A DNA stretch of 13,400 bases from Promethearchaeota archaeon (GTDB lineage: Archaea > Asgardarchaeota > Lokiarchaeia > Sigyniarchaeales > SOKP01): positions 1 through 13,400 of the forward strand of contig JAUWZT010000080.1 in assembly GCA_030615145.1 (NCBI GenBank), written 5' to 3'. The translations under genes and the position numbers were made by a program. The notes below the pieces were generated by a model. The model worked only from the letters and a program-made list of their open reading frames with translations, was not told the DNA's origin and did not search any database. This document shows, one piece after another, positions 6,175-12,647 of the stretch (its first letter is position 1; each line of letters begins with the position of its first letter).

Positions 6175-6846
6175 TTGATATATCAATTTGGTTTTACTGA
6201 GGTTTTTTTAAGACCTTTGGCAGAACTCGCGGGATTTTTCATTTTACTTCTTGGCATTATGTGGTTAGTCTACGCAGTTTATGAAACTAAAAGAAGAGGG
6301 TCTGTCAAAAAAAGAAAGGTAGAGGACTGGAATTTCGATGTTACAAAGTTCTTAAAAATTTTAACGTATTTAGGACTAGTTGTCGGTATTTTTGGTTTAC
6401 TTAGCGGTGTTGGTGGGCTTATTCTCGATCAAGCGCCAAGCGTAGCATACGCGGCTAATACTCAAGACGCGAAAAGTATATTTACATCTATTTTCCTTAT
6501 CATTCTAGGAACATTAACGCTTTTAAAACCTTTAAACGATCTCCCTATTTCAAGCGTTGTAGGAATTTTATTAGCGTCACTTGTAGTTGTTGTCGTTGTA
6601 TTGGCTATTCCAGATCAACTTGTTCAAGTAATTGCGGTTTTTATTGACCCAAGAATAGTTTTAGCAATTATATTTATTTTTGTGTTTGCTATTGTTGCTC
6701 TTACCGTTAAATTTTACATTGGAACTTTAATGTCAATTTCAAAAGCAATATCATGGCCCGTTTTTGCATTTATAATCGCAATATTCTGCCTACTTCAAGG
6801 ATTCTTACTAATTGTTATAGGTGTTTCAATTACAGGATATTTTTAA
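6175..6846 (+). CDS. Six-helix integral membrane protein, family unknown
   Basis: The ORF gives 223 residues. A stop (TGA 6166-6168) sits just upstream, and the only standard start near it is TTG 6175, with GAGTGA six bases before it; the first in-frame ATG lies inside helix 1. Hydrophobic segments at about residues 9-35, 60-85, 101-118, 126-146, 163-188 and 194-223 suggest six transmembrane helices. Loop 1 is very basic (KRRGSVKKRK, about 39-48), so by the positive-inside rule that loop is cytoplasmic. No charged or glycine motif typical of a named transporter or channel is seen, and I do not recognise the family. The gene stands alone between a dehydrogenase and a convergent radical-SAM gene. 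A T-rich stretch follows its stop. Confidence 0.75.
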   Translation: MIYQFGFTEVFLRPLAELAGFFILLLGIMWLVYAVYETKRRGSVKKRKVEDWNFDVTKFLKILTYLGLVVGIFGLLSGVGGLILDQAPSVAYAANTQDAKSIFTSIFLIILGTLTLLKPLNDLPISSVVGILLASLVVVVVVLAIPDQLVQVIAVFIDPRIVLAIIFIFVFAIVALTVKFYIGTLMSISKAISWPVFAFIIAIFCLLQGFLLIVIGVSITGYF

Positions 6847-6861
6847 TTTAACTTTCTAATA

Positions 6862-6873
6862 TTTTTTCTTTTT
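6862..6873 (+). terminator. T-rich terminator of the membrane-protein gene
   Basis: TTTTTTCTTTTT begins 16 bases after the stop codon at 6844-6846, with no hairpin before it. Oligo-T tracts on the coding strand are the usual archaeal intrinsic terminator. It lies in the 39-base gap between two convergent genes. Confidence 0.55.
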
Positions 6874-6885
6874 ACATCTAAATTT

Positions 6886-7998
6886 TTAAAAGAAGCTAAA
6901 TCTATGAGAGGATTTTCTATTAATTTCTCCTTTAATCTCATTGCTTAAATCATAATGACAGCTTGGGCAATGTTTTGTATCTGTAATATCAATTTTGGTA
7001 AATCTATAACCACTTCTACCTAAAATTAAATGATTACAATTTGGACAGTAAGTATTTCCTCCTTTTTCATGACTAATATTTCCAACATAAACATAATTCA
7101 AACCCGCTTTTTTGGCTATATTATAAGCATTATCTAATGTTTCAAATGGAGTCCTTTTCATAGATGGTTGCTTAAAGTCAGGATGGTATGCTGAGAAGTG
7201 AGTAGGCGTATCATCTCCTAAATTCTCAACAATCCAATTAGATAATTTTTCAATTTCTACATCACTATCATTCAAATCTGGGATGATTAAGTTAGTTATT
7301 TCTACATGAATCCCATTGGATTTGAATCTTTTTGCAGTATCCAAAACAGGTTGTACTGAATTAGCACCACATATTTTCTTGTAGAACTCATCTGACATAG
7401 ACTTAATATCAATATTAGCCGCATCAATTCCAACCTCTATTAACTCTTTTGTAGCTTCTGCTGTAGAATACCCATTTGTTACTAAAATGGTCTTAATATT
7501 TTCTTGTTTAAGTAATTTTATGGTATCCAGTATCCATTCATGCCAGATTAGTGGTTCATTATATGTATATGCTAGTGTCGTAGCTCCACTTTTTTTAACC
7601 TTTTCAATGAGTTGTTTTGGTGTCATTTCTACTAAGGACATTTTGCGATTTTCTAATCCTTCTAAGGTATAAAATCCATTTTTTCCATTATCAGTAGGAT
7701 TTGCTTGGCTTATATTCCAATTTTGGCAATTCTGGCATCTAAAAGAACATCCTATAGAAGCGATCGAATAAGCAGTAGCACCAGGCCAAAAATTATATAA
7801 AGGTTTTTTTTCAATCGGGTCTAAACTTCCACTAGAAATCATTGATCCATAAATAAGAGTATATAATTCTCCTTCAAAATTTTTTCGAGTTCTGCAAATT
7901 CCTACTTTCCCGGGTAGGATAACACATTCATTAGCACAAACATGACATTTTACTTTATTATCTTCCAGTGAATCCCACAATCTTGCTTTAAATTTCAT
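6886..7998 (-). CDS. amrS: AmmeMemoRadiSam-system radical SAM enzyme
   Basis: This 370-residue protein starts with a cysteine cluster typical of the family (C18, C21, C25, C35). The radical-SAM signature follows: IGCSFRCQNCQNW with C84, C88 and C91, which hold the [4Fe-4S] cluster that splits S-adenosylmethionine. The TIM-barrel continues through TLAYTYNEPLIW, ILVTNGY, IDIKSMSDEF and THFSAYHPDFK, all of which fit this family. The C-terminus carries a zinc-ribbon-like pair, CPNC (just after NTY) and CPSC. The family occurs with AMMECR1- and MEMO1-like proteins across Bacteria and Archaea; its reaction is not settled. Neither partner is in the window. The ATG at 7998 is the first start, and a TATA-like stretch 8016-8026 on this strand is about 23 bases upstream. 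The gene is divergent from the cysteine protein at 8111. Confidence 0.93.
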   Translation of the reverse strand: MKFKARLWDSLEDNKVKCHVCANECVILPGKVGICRTRKNFEGELYTLIYGSMISSGSLDPIEKKPLYNFWPGATAYSIASIGCSFRCQNCQNWNISQANPTDNGKNGFYTLEGLENRKMSLVEMTPKQLIEKVKKSGATTLAYTYNEPLIWHEWILDTIKLLKQENIKTILVTNGYSTAEATKELIEVGIDAANIDIKSMSDEFYKKICGANSVQPVLDTAKRFKSNGIHVEITNLIIPDLNDSDVEIEKLSNWIVENLGDDTPTHFSAYHPDFKQPSMKRTPFETLDNAYNIAKKAGLNYVYVGNISHEKGGNTYCPNCNHLILGRSGYRFTKIDITDTKHCPSCHYDLSNEIKGEINRKSSHRFSFF

Positions 7999-8015
7999 TT
8001 TAAATCAACACTTTG

Positions 8016-8026
8016 TTAAAAAATTA
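8016..8026 (-). promoter_or_regulatory. TATA-like element for the radical-SAM gene
   Basis: Read on the - strand this is TAATTTTTTAA, centred about 23 bases before the ATG at 7998. It fits the leaderless spacing, and no Shine-Dalgarno is evident before that ATG. Confidence 0.35.
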
Positions 8027-8028
8027 TC

Positions 8029-8044
8029 AATTAATTCATTAATT
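8029..8044. repeat. AT-only palindrome between divergent genes
   Basis: AATTAA (8029-8034) and TTAATT (8039-8044) form a 6-bp inverted repeat around TTCA. It lies between the two outward promoters and could bind one regulator for both, but the sequence is low-complexity A/T and may be chance. Confidence 0.2.
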
Positions 8045-8061
8045 AAATAATAGATAAGAAA

Positions 8062-8071
8062 TTTTATATTT
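8062..8071 (+). promoter_or_regulatory. TATA box for the C_GCAxxG_C_C gene
   Basis: TTTTATATTT lies about 45-50 bases before the coding region at 8111. Transcription would begin near 8090, leaving a short leader that includes the AAGGAG at 8105-8110. This gene therefore appears to use a leader with a Shine-Dalgarno, unlike most + strand genes here. Confidence 0.45.
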
Positions 8072-8104
8072 CTTTTACCTTTAAATTGCAATATTCATAA
8101 AAAA

Positions 8105-8110
8105 AAGGAG
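8105..8110 (+). promoter_or_regulatory. Shine-Dalgarno with no well-placed standard start codon
   Basis: AAGGAG is one of the strongest ribosome-binding matches in the window. In the coding frame the next codons are TTG (0 bases away), TTC, GAA and ATA (9 bases away), so either TTG is used at abnormal spacing or a rare ATA start is used. Confidence 0.5.
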
Positions 8111-8554
8111 TTGTTCGAAATATCCGGAATAGAAAAAGCTATTTCTTCCTTTAGAGGAGATTTTAATTGTGCTCAATCAATATTAAGTTCTTTTGCCACT
8201 CAATATGGACTAGATAGAGATACAGCTCTAAGATTATCCGCAGGATTTGGAGGTGGAATGGCTCGTTTACAAAATACATGTGGTGCAGTGTCTGGGGCTT
8301 TTATGGTTATTAGTTTAAGATATGGTATGGGAATAAATGACGATACAGAAGCGAGAGAAAAGACGTATCAGGTTATAAGAGAATTTTCAAATCGATTTCA
8401 AGAAATTCATGGCTCTATAGTCTGTAAAGAATTGCTTGGTTGTGATATTAATACACCTGAAGGAAAAGACTACTACGATCGAAATGATTTTTTTGAAAAG
8501 AAGTGCTTTCAATATGTAAAAGATTCAGCAATGATTTTAGAAGATATATTATAA
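8111..8554 (+). CDS. C_GCAxxG_C_C family redox-type protein
   Basis: The product is up to 147 residues. Cysteines at 20, 57, 105, 111 and 132 follow the family spacing, with the name-giving segment seen as NTCGAVSGA (55-63) after SAGFGGGMARLQ (43-54). Members are small proteins thought to hold a redox or metal site through these cysteines; no reaction is established, and some lie beside redox enzymes. Here the neighbour is a divergent radical-SAM gene. The start is uncertain: AAGGAG at 8105-8110 directly abuts TTG 8111, which is too close for normal use, and no ATG or GTG occurs until residue 50. An unusual start such as the ATA at 8120, nine bases after AAGGAG, is possible. The cysteine pattern makes the family call good. 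Confidence 0.85.
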   Translation: MFEISGIEKAISSFRGDFNCAQSILSSFATQYGLDRDTALRLSAGFGGGMARLQNTCGAVSGAFMVISLRYGMGINDDTEAREKTYQVIREFSNRFQEIHGSIVCKELLGCDINTPEGKDYYDRNDFFEKKCFQYVKDSAMILEDIL

Positions 8555-8562
8555 GAAGATTG

Positions 8563-8567
8563 TATAA
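8563..8567 (+). promoter_or_regulatory. TATA box for the frameshifted TPR gene
   Basis: TATAA sits about 23 bases before the GTG at 8588, not before the ATG at 8811. The same spacing marks the starts of several intact genes in the window, so it supports GTG 8588 as the original start of the TPR gene. Confidence 0.4.
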
Positions 8568-8587
8568 GGAACTACTAATTATGTAAA

Positions 8588-8810
8588 GTGACTGAGAATG
8601 AAACAGAGTTAATAAAAGAGGAATTAAAAACTATAATAAAACAACAATAAAACTAAATGGTGGAATAAAAATATTCACGTTAAAAAACATCTTGAGGCAA
8701 CAAGAGAAGAGATCGAAAGATTAATTAAAGAAACTAAAGAGAAATTAAAAGATTTAGAAAAGCACGGCAAAAATTCAGAATTTATTCAAGAATTAAGTAA
8801 TTTAGCATTC
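8588..8810 (+). other. Out-of-frame 5' part of the TPR gene (one-base insertion near 8648)
   Basis: GTG 8588 opens a 20-codon frame (TENETELIKEELKTIIKQQ after the start) that ends at TAA 8648-8650. Skipping one base at 8648 joins it without a gap to a frame open from 8649: KTKWWNKNIHVKKHLEA, REEIERLIKETKEKLKDLE, then the first TPR helix and the ATG at 8811. The stretch 8649-8810 has no ATG, GTG or TTG in frame, yet reads as good protein and supplies the first half of TPR 1. The corrected gene would be 335 residues. Causes could be a sequencing or assembly error, a real mutation, or programmed +1 shifting at CAA-TAA. The site is not a homopolymer, which makes a simple read error less likely but not impossible. 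Confidence 0.6.
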
Positions 8811-9596
8811 ATGCAACTTGAAGTTGAACAATACACAGAATCAGAAAAAAATTTACAAGTTTGTTTAAAACATTTCAAAAAACAACGCGATGATTTAGGA
8901 AAAGCTGATGTTTATGGGATTCTAGGAATTTTACATTTCACAAGTGGAGCATACCAGAAATCTATTGATTATTACAATATGGCACATGAAATTTATAAAG
9001 AGTTTAATCAGGTAAAGGAGCAAATTACTTGCTTAAAAGGAATTGGGATCAACCTAATTAAATTAAATCATTTTGACGAAGCGAGTGATAACTTGCTTGA
9101 ATGTAGCGCTTTATGTTCAGATAACAACGATATTTACAACCTATTGGACTGTTTAGGTAATTTAATTTTTATTCACGAAAAACAAGAGAACTGGGACGTT
9201 GTATTTGAATTATACAAAAAAACTCTCAAAGCTTTTAAAGAACTAAGTGATAATAAGGGCACTATCGTTTCTTATTTTAATTTAGGCATCCTTAAAAAAA
9301 AAGAGAGCGATTTTGATCGGGCTATTAGATATTTTAAAAAAGGAACTAATATTGCAATTGATTCAAATTATATAGAACTAATTTTAAAAGGGTTAGGATA
9401 TGTTGGGGAGATTTTGGTTTACAGAGGTAAAATGAATGCCGCTAAAGAAGTATATATTAAAGCATTAAGTACTGCTGAAAAATTCAAAGTAAAGAATTCG
9501 ATTATTCAAATAAAAATTCTTTTAAAATCATTAGGATTAAATGAGGAAGAAATAGAAAAAGAGTTAAGAAATTATCGAAACCTTAGGTTAAAATAG
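8811..9596 (+). CDS. TPR-repeat protein (in-frame part from first ATG)
   Basis: From ATG 8811 this is 261 residues; the frame is open back to 8640 and the true N-terminus probably lies at 8588 (see the preceding entry). About six tetratricopeptide-type helical pairs of 38-41 residues follow each other. They show the usual pattern of G/A at the helix turn and a [YF]-x-x-A ending, for example AYQKSIDYYNMAHEIYKEF, HFDEASDNLLE and DFDRAIRYFKKG. It has no signal peptide, membrane helix or catalytic domain. Such 40-residue TPRs form a superhelix that binds peptides or other proteins; the partner is unknown. The downstream gene encodes another TPR protein with similar repeat length, so the two may be distant paralogues, but they have separate promoters. 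If the upstream shift is real, only a truncated product or none would be made. Confidence 0.8.
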   Translation: MQLEVEQYTESEKNLQVCLKHFKKQRDDLGKADVYGILGILHFTSGAYQKSIDYYNMAHEIYKEFNQVKEQITCLKGIGINLIKLNHFDEASDNLLECSALCSDNNDIYNLLDCLGNLIFIHEKQENWDVVFELYKKTLKAFKELSDNKGTIVSYFNLGILKKKESDFDRAIRYFKKGTNIAIDSNYIELILKGLGYVGEILVYRGKMNAAKEVYIKALSTAEKFKVKNSIIQIKILLKSLGLNEEEIEKELRNYRNLRLK

Positions 9597-9610
9597 TAAC
9601 GACTAATAAA

Positions 9611-9633
9611 TTGGAAAATAATCATGTTTCCAA
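9611..9633 (+). terminator. Hairpin after the TPR gene
   Basis: TTGGAAA (9611-9617) and TTTCCAA (9627-9633) form a perfect 7-bp stem with a 9-base loop, 14 bases after the stop. No strong T-run follows directly, so its role as a terminator is uncertain. It lies within the 122-base gap, which holds no gene. Confidence 0.35.
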
Positions 9634-9686
9634 ACACAATTTAAAAAATTATAAATGAACGAATTTTCATTTTTAATTAAAGTAAT

Positions 9687-9696
9687 TTAAATAAAA
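9687..9696 (+). promoter_or_regulatory. TATA box for the zinc-ribbon TPR gene
   Basis: TTAAATAAAA is centred about 27 bases before the ATG at 9719, consistent with a leaderless transcript. No Shine-Dalgarno is present before that ATG. Confidence 0.5.
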
Positions 9697-9718
9697 TATT
9701 TCGAGTGTTCACTTAGTA

Positions 9719-11161
9719 ATGAAATATTGTCCATTTTGTAAGAAGCCAATCGAGCAATATTGGACGTATTGCCGTAATTGTAATAAACCTTTAATTACGA
9801 ACCTTGATAACGAATTAAATATAAGATTAAGGGTTCCTCACGATGAGGCCTCATTTTATACTAACAACTTTGAAGAAGAAGATTATTATGATATCAGCAT
9901 TCTCGACGATGAGGTTGTTGAACGCGAGCTGAGCGAATTAGAAGATCAGCTAGCAGAGAGCGAAAGATTTGGAAAAAATATGGGAGCCCTCTTATTAAAG
10001 AAAGCAAGTCTATTTTATAAAAAAAGAGATTTCCCTAACGCCTTAAAAAATTTAGAGTTGGCGCTAGAAAACTTTCTTGACGAAAAAGAAATCTTAAATA
10101 CAGCCATATGCCATAACGAACTAGGTTTAATCTATGAAGAAACAGGATTTTTTGATCAAGCAATCTATCATTTTGATAGAGCTCTTATAATTTTAGAAGA
10201 TCTTGAAGATAATAAGAAGAAAATTCAAGTTTTGAATAACTTAGGAAATGTCTATTATTTAATCAATGATTTAAAAAGCTCTTACAAATATTATCAAAAA
10301 GCATTAAATATAACCGAAAAAGAGAACCTAGAATTAGACGCTATAAAAACTTCAAGTAATTTAGTTGAAATCTTAATTTCTTTAAAAGATTATGATCGTG
10401 TTACCAAAATATTGCAAAATAATCTGGAATTCTTTACAAAAACCAACGATGTTTATGGAGTCATACAAACTCATATAAAATATGGGAAATTATATTATTA
10501 TCTTGGAGACGAGTATTATGACCAATCCTATCAGAGCTTTACCAAAGTATTAGAGCTTGTTGATACTATAAAAAACCAAATTTCTATTTTTATAAAAAAA
10601 AAATTAGAATGGGAATCCTTTCTCTATTTAGGGAAATTATATTTGTTATGGGATAACGATTCAGAGGCAGAACATTACCTATTAATTAGCTTAGAAGCAA
10701 TAAGAACATTTGGAATTCAGGAAAGTATTAAAGAAGGAATAGTTTTAGAAACAATAGCTAAGTTTTATTCGTTAAAGGGGGAAGATAATAAAGCGATCGA
10801 CTATTATAGTTATTCTACAGAGATATATCAAAAATTTGGAGATAAACTCAAAATTGCTGAGATGAAATATGAAGTCGCAAAAATTTTTCAAAACTACATT
10901 CAAAATGAACAAAAAGCAATACAATATTATGAAGAAGCTTTAGAAATTTTCGAAAGTTTAAATAACTTAAAAAAAGCTGCAGAAATTAGTAATAATTTAG
11001 GTGATATTTATGTTTCAAAGGAATTATTTGATTTAGCATTAACTAACTTTATAATGGCAAAAAAATTTTACACTGAATTAGAGGACGAATATAACAAAAA
11101 TCTCGTATTAGGGAAAATAAATTCTTTGAAGGAAACTGAACCAAATAGTTTTAGGCCTTAA
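9719..11161 (+). CDS. Zinc-ribbon protein with about nine TPR repeats
   Basis: The product has 480 residues. It starts with a compact zinc ribbon, CPFC (4-7) and CRNC (18-21), followed by an acidic linker of about 60 residues. From about residue 88 to 470 there are around nine TPR-like pairs of roughly 40 residues, for example LGLIYEETGFFDQAIYHF, LGNVYYLINDLKSSYKYY, YEEALEIFESL and NLGDIYVSKELFDLALTNF. The repeats resemble the Kinesin-light-chain/LGN-like (TPR_12) type. It is probably a cytosolic scaffold: the TPRs would bind a protein partner and the zinc ribbon would bind protein or nucleic acid. No enzymatic motif is seen. The gene is convergent with a GNAT gene and next to another TPR gene. 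The architecture is clear; the function is not known. Confidence 0.85.
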   Translation: MKYCPFCKKPIEQYWTYCRNCNKPLITNLDNELNIRLRVPHDEASFYTNNFEEEDYYDISILDDEVVERELSELEDQLAESERFGKNMGALLLKKASLFYKKRDFPNALKNLELALENFLDEKEILNTAICHNELGLIYEETGFFDQAIYHFDRALIILEDLEDNKKKIQVLNNLGNVYYLINDLKSSYKYYQKALNITEKENLELDAIKTSSNLVEILISLKDYDRVTKILQNNLEFFTKTNDVYGVIQTHIKYGKLYYYLGDEYYDQSYQSFTKVLELVDTIKNQISIFIKKKLEWESFLYLGKLYLLWDNDSEAEHYLLISLEAIRTFGIQESIKEGIVLETIAKFYSLKGEDNKAIDYYSYSTEIYQKFGDKLKIAEMKYEVAKIFQNYIQNEQKAIQYYEEALEIFESLNNLKKAAEISNNLGDIYVSKELFDLALTNFIMAKKFYTELEDEYNKNLVLGKINSLKETEPNSFRP

Positions 11162-11180
11162 TTTTTCCTCCTACTTTTTT
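11162..11180 (+). terminator. T-rich terminator after the zinc-ribbon TPR gene
   Basis: TTTTT at 11162-11166 and TTTTTT at 11175-11180 follow the stop codon at 11159-11161 directly, in the 71-base gap between convergent genes. There is no hairpin, which fits oligo-T termination in archaea. Confidence 0.5.
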
Positions 11181-11232
11181 AAACATCCAATCTAAGGATA
11201 AAATGGATTATTGGTTTTAGAAATAAATACAC

Positions 11233-11880
11233 TTAGGAGTCAATATCAAAATCTTCACTTTTATAAACTTTTCTACCAAATTCCTCGAAACCTATAGATT
11301 TTATGAAGTTATAAGACACTATATTATCTTTATACACCTCACATCTAAGCTCTTTGACGCCTTTCTTTTTAAAATAATTCCATGCTGCCATACCTATAAC
11401 TGTCCCAAGCCCTTTACGCTGAAAACGAGGGATTACTCCTAGTCCTGCGATTATACCATATTCATTTTTTGGACCTTCACAATCTAGTATAACAAATGCG
11501 GCATCGGATCCATATACCCTAGCGATTAAAATTATTGTTTCTGGATATTCATAAATAGTTTTTAAGGAATTAAGTGTAATTGATGAATAAGGTGTATTTG
11601 AAGTCATCCAACTTCTATTATATAAAGCTCTAACGCTCTCTAAATCCTCTACTTTAGCTTCTCTTATCTTGGCTCGAAGTATATTATGCTCCACTTTTTC
11701 TGTAAGCATCTCCTCAACTTCGGGGGTAATTTTAGCAACGGGTAATTTCATTTGAATGTACTCCATCCCCGTTGTAGCTAATTCGTTCTCGATTTCATCT
11801 TCTGTTTTATCTTTTTTTTCAAACGCCAGCATAAAGCTACGAACTTTTCTTTTCTTTAAACTTATTTTTGATTCTGTCAT
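11233..11880 (-). CDS. GNAT-family N-acetyltransferase with N-terminal extension (copy 1)
   Basis: This - strand gene encodes 215 residues. The GNAT fold begins near residue 70 (AKIREAKVEDLESV). Its acetyl-CoA-binding motif A is GLGVIPRFQRKGLGTVIG, with the QRKGLG loop at 154-159. It is followed by motif-B-like ELRCEVYKDNIVSYNFIKSIGFEEFGR, typical of RimI/ribosomal-protein-type N-acetyltransferases, which move an acetyl group from acetyl-CoA to an amine. The acceptor cannot be read. The first 70 residues form a separate basic then amphipathic region with YIQMKLPVAKIT (41-52), which the next gene upstream shares; it is not part of the usual fold. The ATG at 11880 has a weak TATA-like stretch (11897-11910) about 24 bases upstream on this strand. 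It lies 84 bases downstream of its paralogue. Confidence 0.88.
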   Translation of the reverse strand: MTESKISLKKRKVRSFMLAFEKKDKTEDEIENELATTGMEYIQMKLPVAKITPEVEEMLTEKVEHNILRAKIREAKVEDLESVRALYNRSWMTSNTPYSSITLNSLKTIYEYPETIILIARVYGSDAAFVILDCEGPKNEYGIIAGLGVIPRFQRKGLGTVIGMAAWNYFKKKGVKELRCEVYKDNIVSYNFIKSIGFEEFGRKVYKSEDFDIDS

Positions 11881-11964
11881 GGTATGCTAGTTTTTATTAT
11901 TTGAATTAATCAACTAGTATTATTAAGTGATCAAAAAATAAAAAGGTTTTATGGAGTAATAATT

Positions 11965-12630
11965 TTATAACTCAAAATCTTCTTTACGATAAATTTTTTT
12001 TCCAAATTCTTCGAAATTTAATCCTTTAATAAAATTATAAGATACTTGATTATCCTTATAAACTTCACACCTTAATTCCTTCAAACCCTTCTCTTTAAAA
12101 AAGTTCCATGCTGCCATACCTAATATGGTACCTAATCCCTTACCTTGAAAGCGCGGTAGGACCCCAAGCCCCGCTATTACTCCAAATTCTTTATTTTCAC
12201 CTTCAAAGTCTAAAATAATAAATCCTCCATCAATATTGTAAATCTTTGCTATAAGAAAAACTGTGTCTGGGTCGTTAAATATTTTTTTTAGAGAATCTTT
12301 TTCGATGGGTCTAAAAGGAGTATTAGATGTTAACCAAGCTCTATTATAGATATTTTTAACGGTTGTAATATCCTTTTCTGTTGCTTCACGGATTTTAGCG
12401 TTAAAAATCTTAAGTTCAATCTTTTCTTTTAAGGAATTCTCATATTCCTTAGTAATTTTGTTGATAGGTAATCTCATTTGGAGATAAACCATCCCCTGAT
12501 CGAGAATCTCTTTTTGGAGTTTGCTAATTTCACCCTTTTTATCACTTTCTTCAATGTGGAAAAAATAAGTTCTTAAGGCTTTCTTTTTAAAATCCAGTTT
12601 CCTCTTCAAACCTTTGCCTCTTCGACTCAT
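11965..12630 (-). CDS. GNAT-family N-acetyltransferase with N-terminal extension (copy 2)
   Basis: The product has 221 residues and is a close paralogue of the downstream gene along its whole length. Shared blocks include QMRLPINKIT (51-60), the YNRAWLTSNTPF block, GLGVLPRFQGKGLGTILG with the acetyl-CoA loop QGKGLG at 162-167, and ELRCEVYKDNQVSYNFIKG. The two differ most in the basic first 35 residues, here RRGKGLKRKLDFKKKALR. The tandem arrangement points to a local duplication followed by divergence. The substrate is unknown. The ATG at 12630 is 17 bases after the stop of the upstream coiled-coil gene, with no Shine-Dalgarno. A TATA-like A/T stretch at 12655-12668 across the end of that gene is about 30 bases upstream on this strand. 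It may therefore be co-transcribed, have its own promoter, or both. Confidence 0.88.
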   Translation of the reverse strand: MSRRGKGLKRKLDFKKKALRTYFFHIEESDKKGEISKLQKEILDQGMVYLQMRLPINKITKEYENSLKEKIELKIFNAKIREATEKDITTVKNIYNRAWLTSNTPFRPIEKDSLKKIFNDPDTVFLIAKIYNIDGGFIILDFEGENKEFGVIAGLGVLPRFQGKGLGTILGMAAWNFFKEKGLKELRCEVYKDNQVSYNFIKGLNFEEFGKKIYRKEDFEL

Positions 12631-12647
12631 CTTATTCTGAAGGAGAT

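Noticed and set aside
7487..7672. Open + strand frame inside the radical-SAM gene
   Set aside because: It is antisense to the conserved TIM-barrel region of AmrS and has no promoter or domain.
11886..11918. CTAGTT...AACTAG inverted repeat upstream of GNAT copy 1
   Set aside because: It has only six base pairs with a long spacer in A/T-rich DNA, so chance is likely and no role can be supported.
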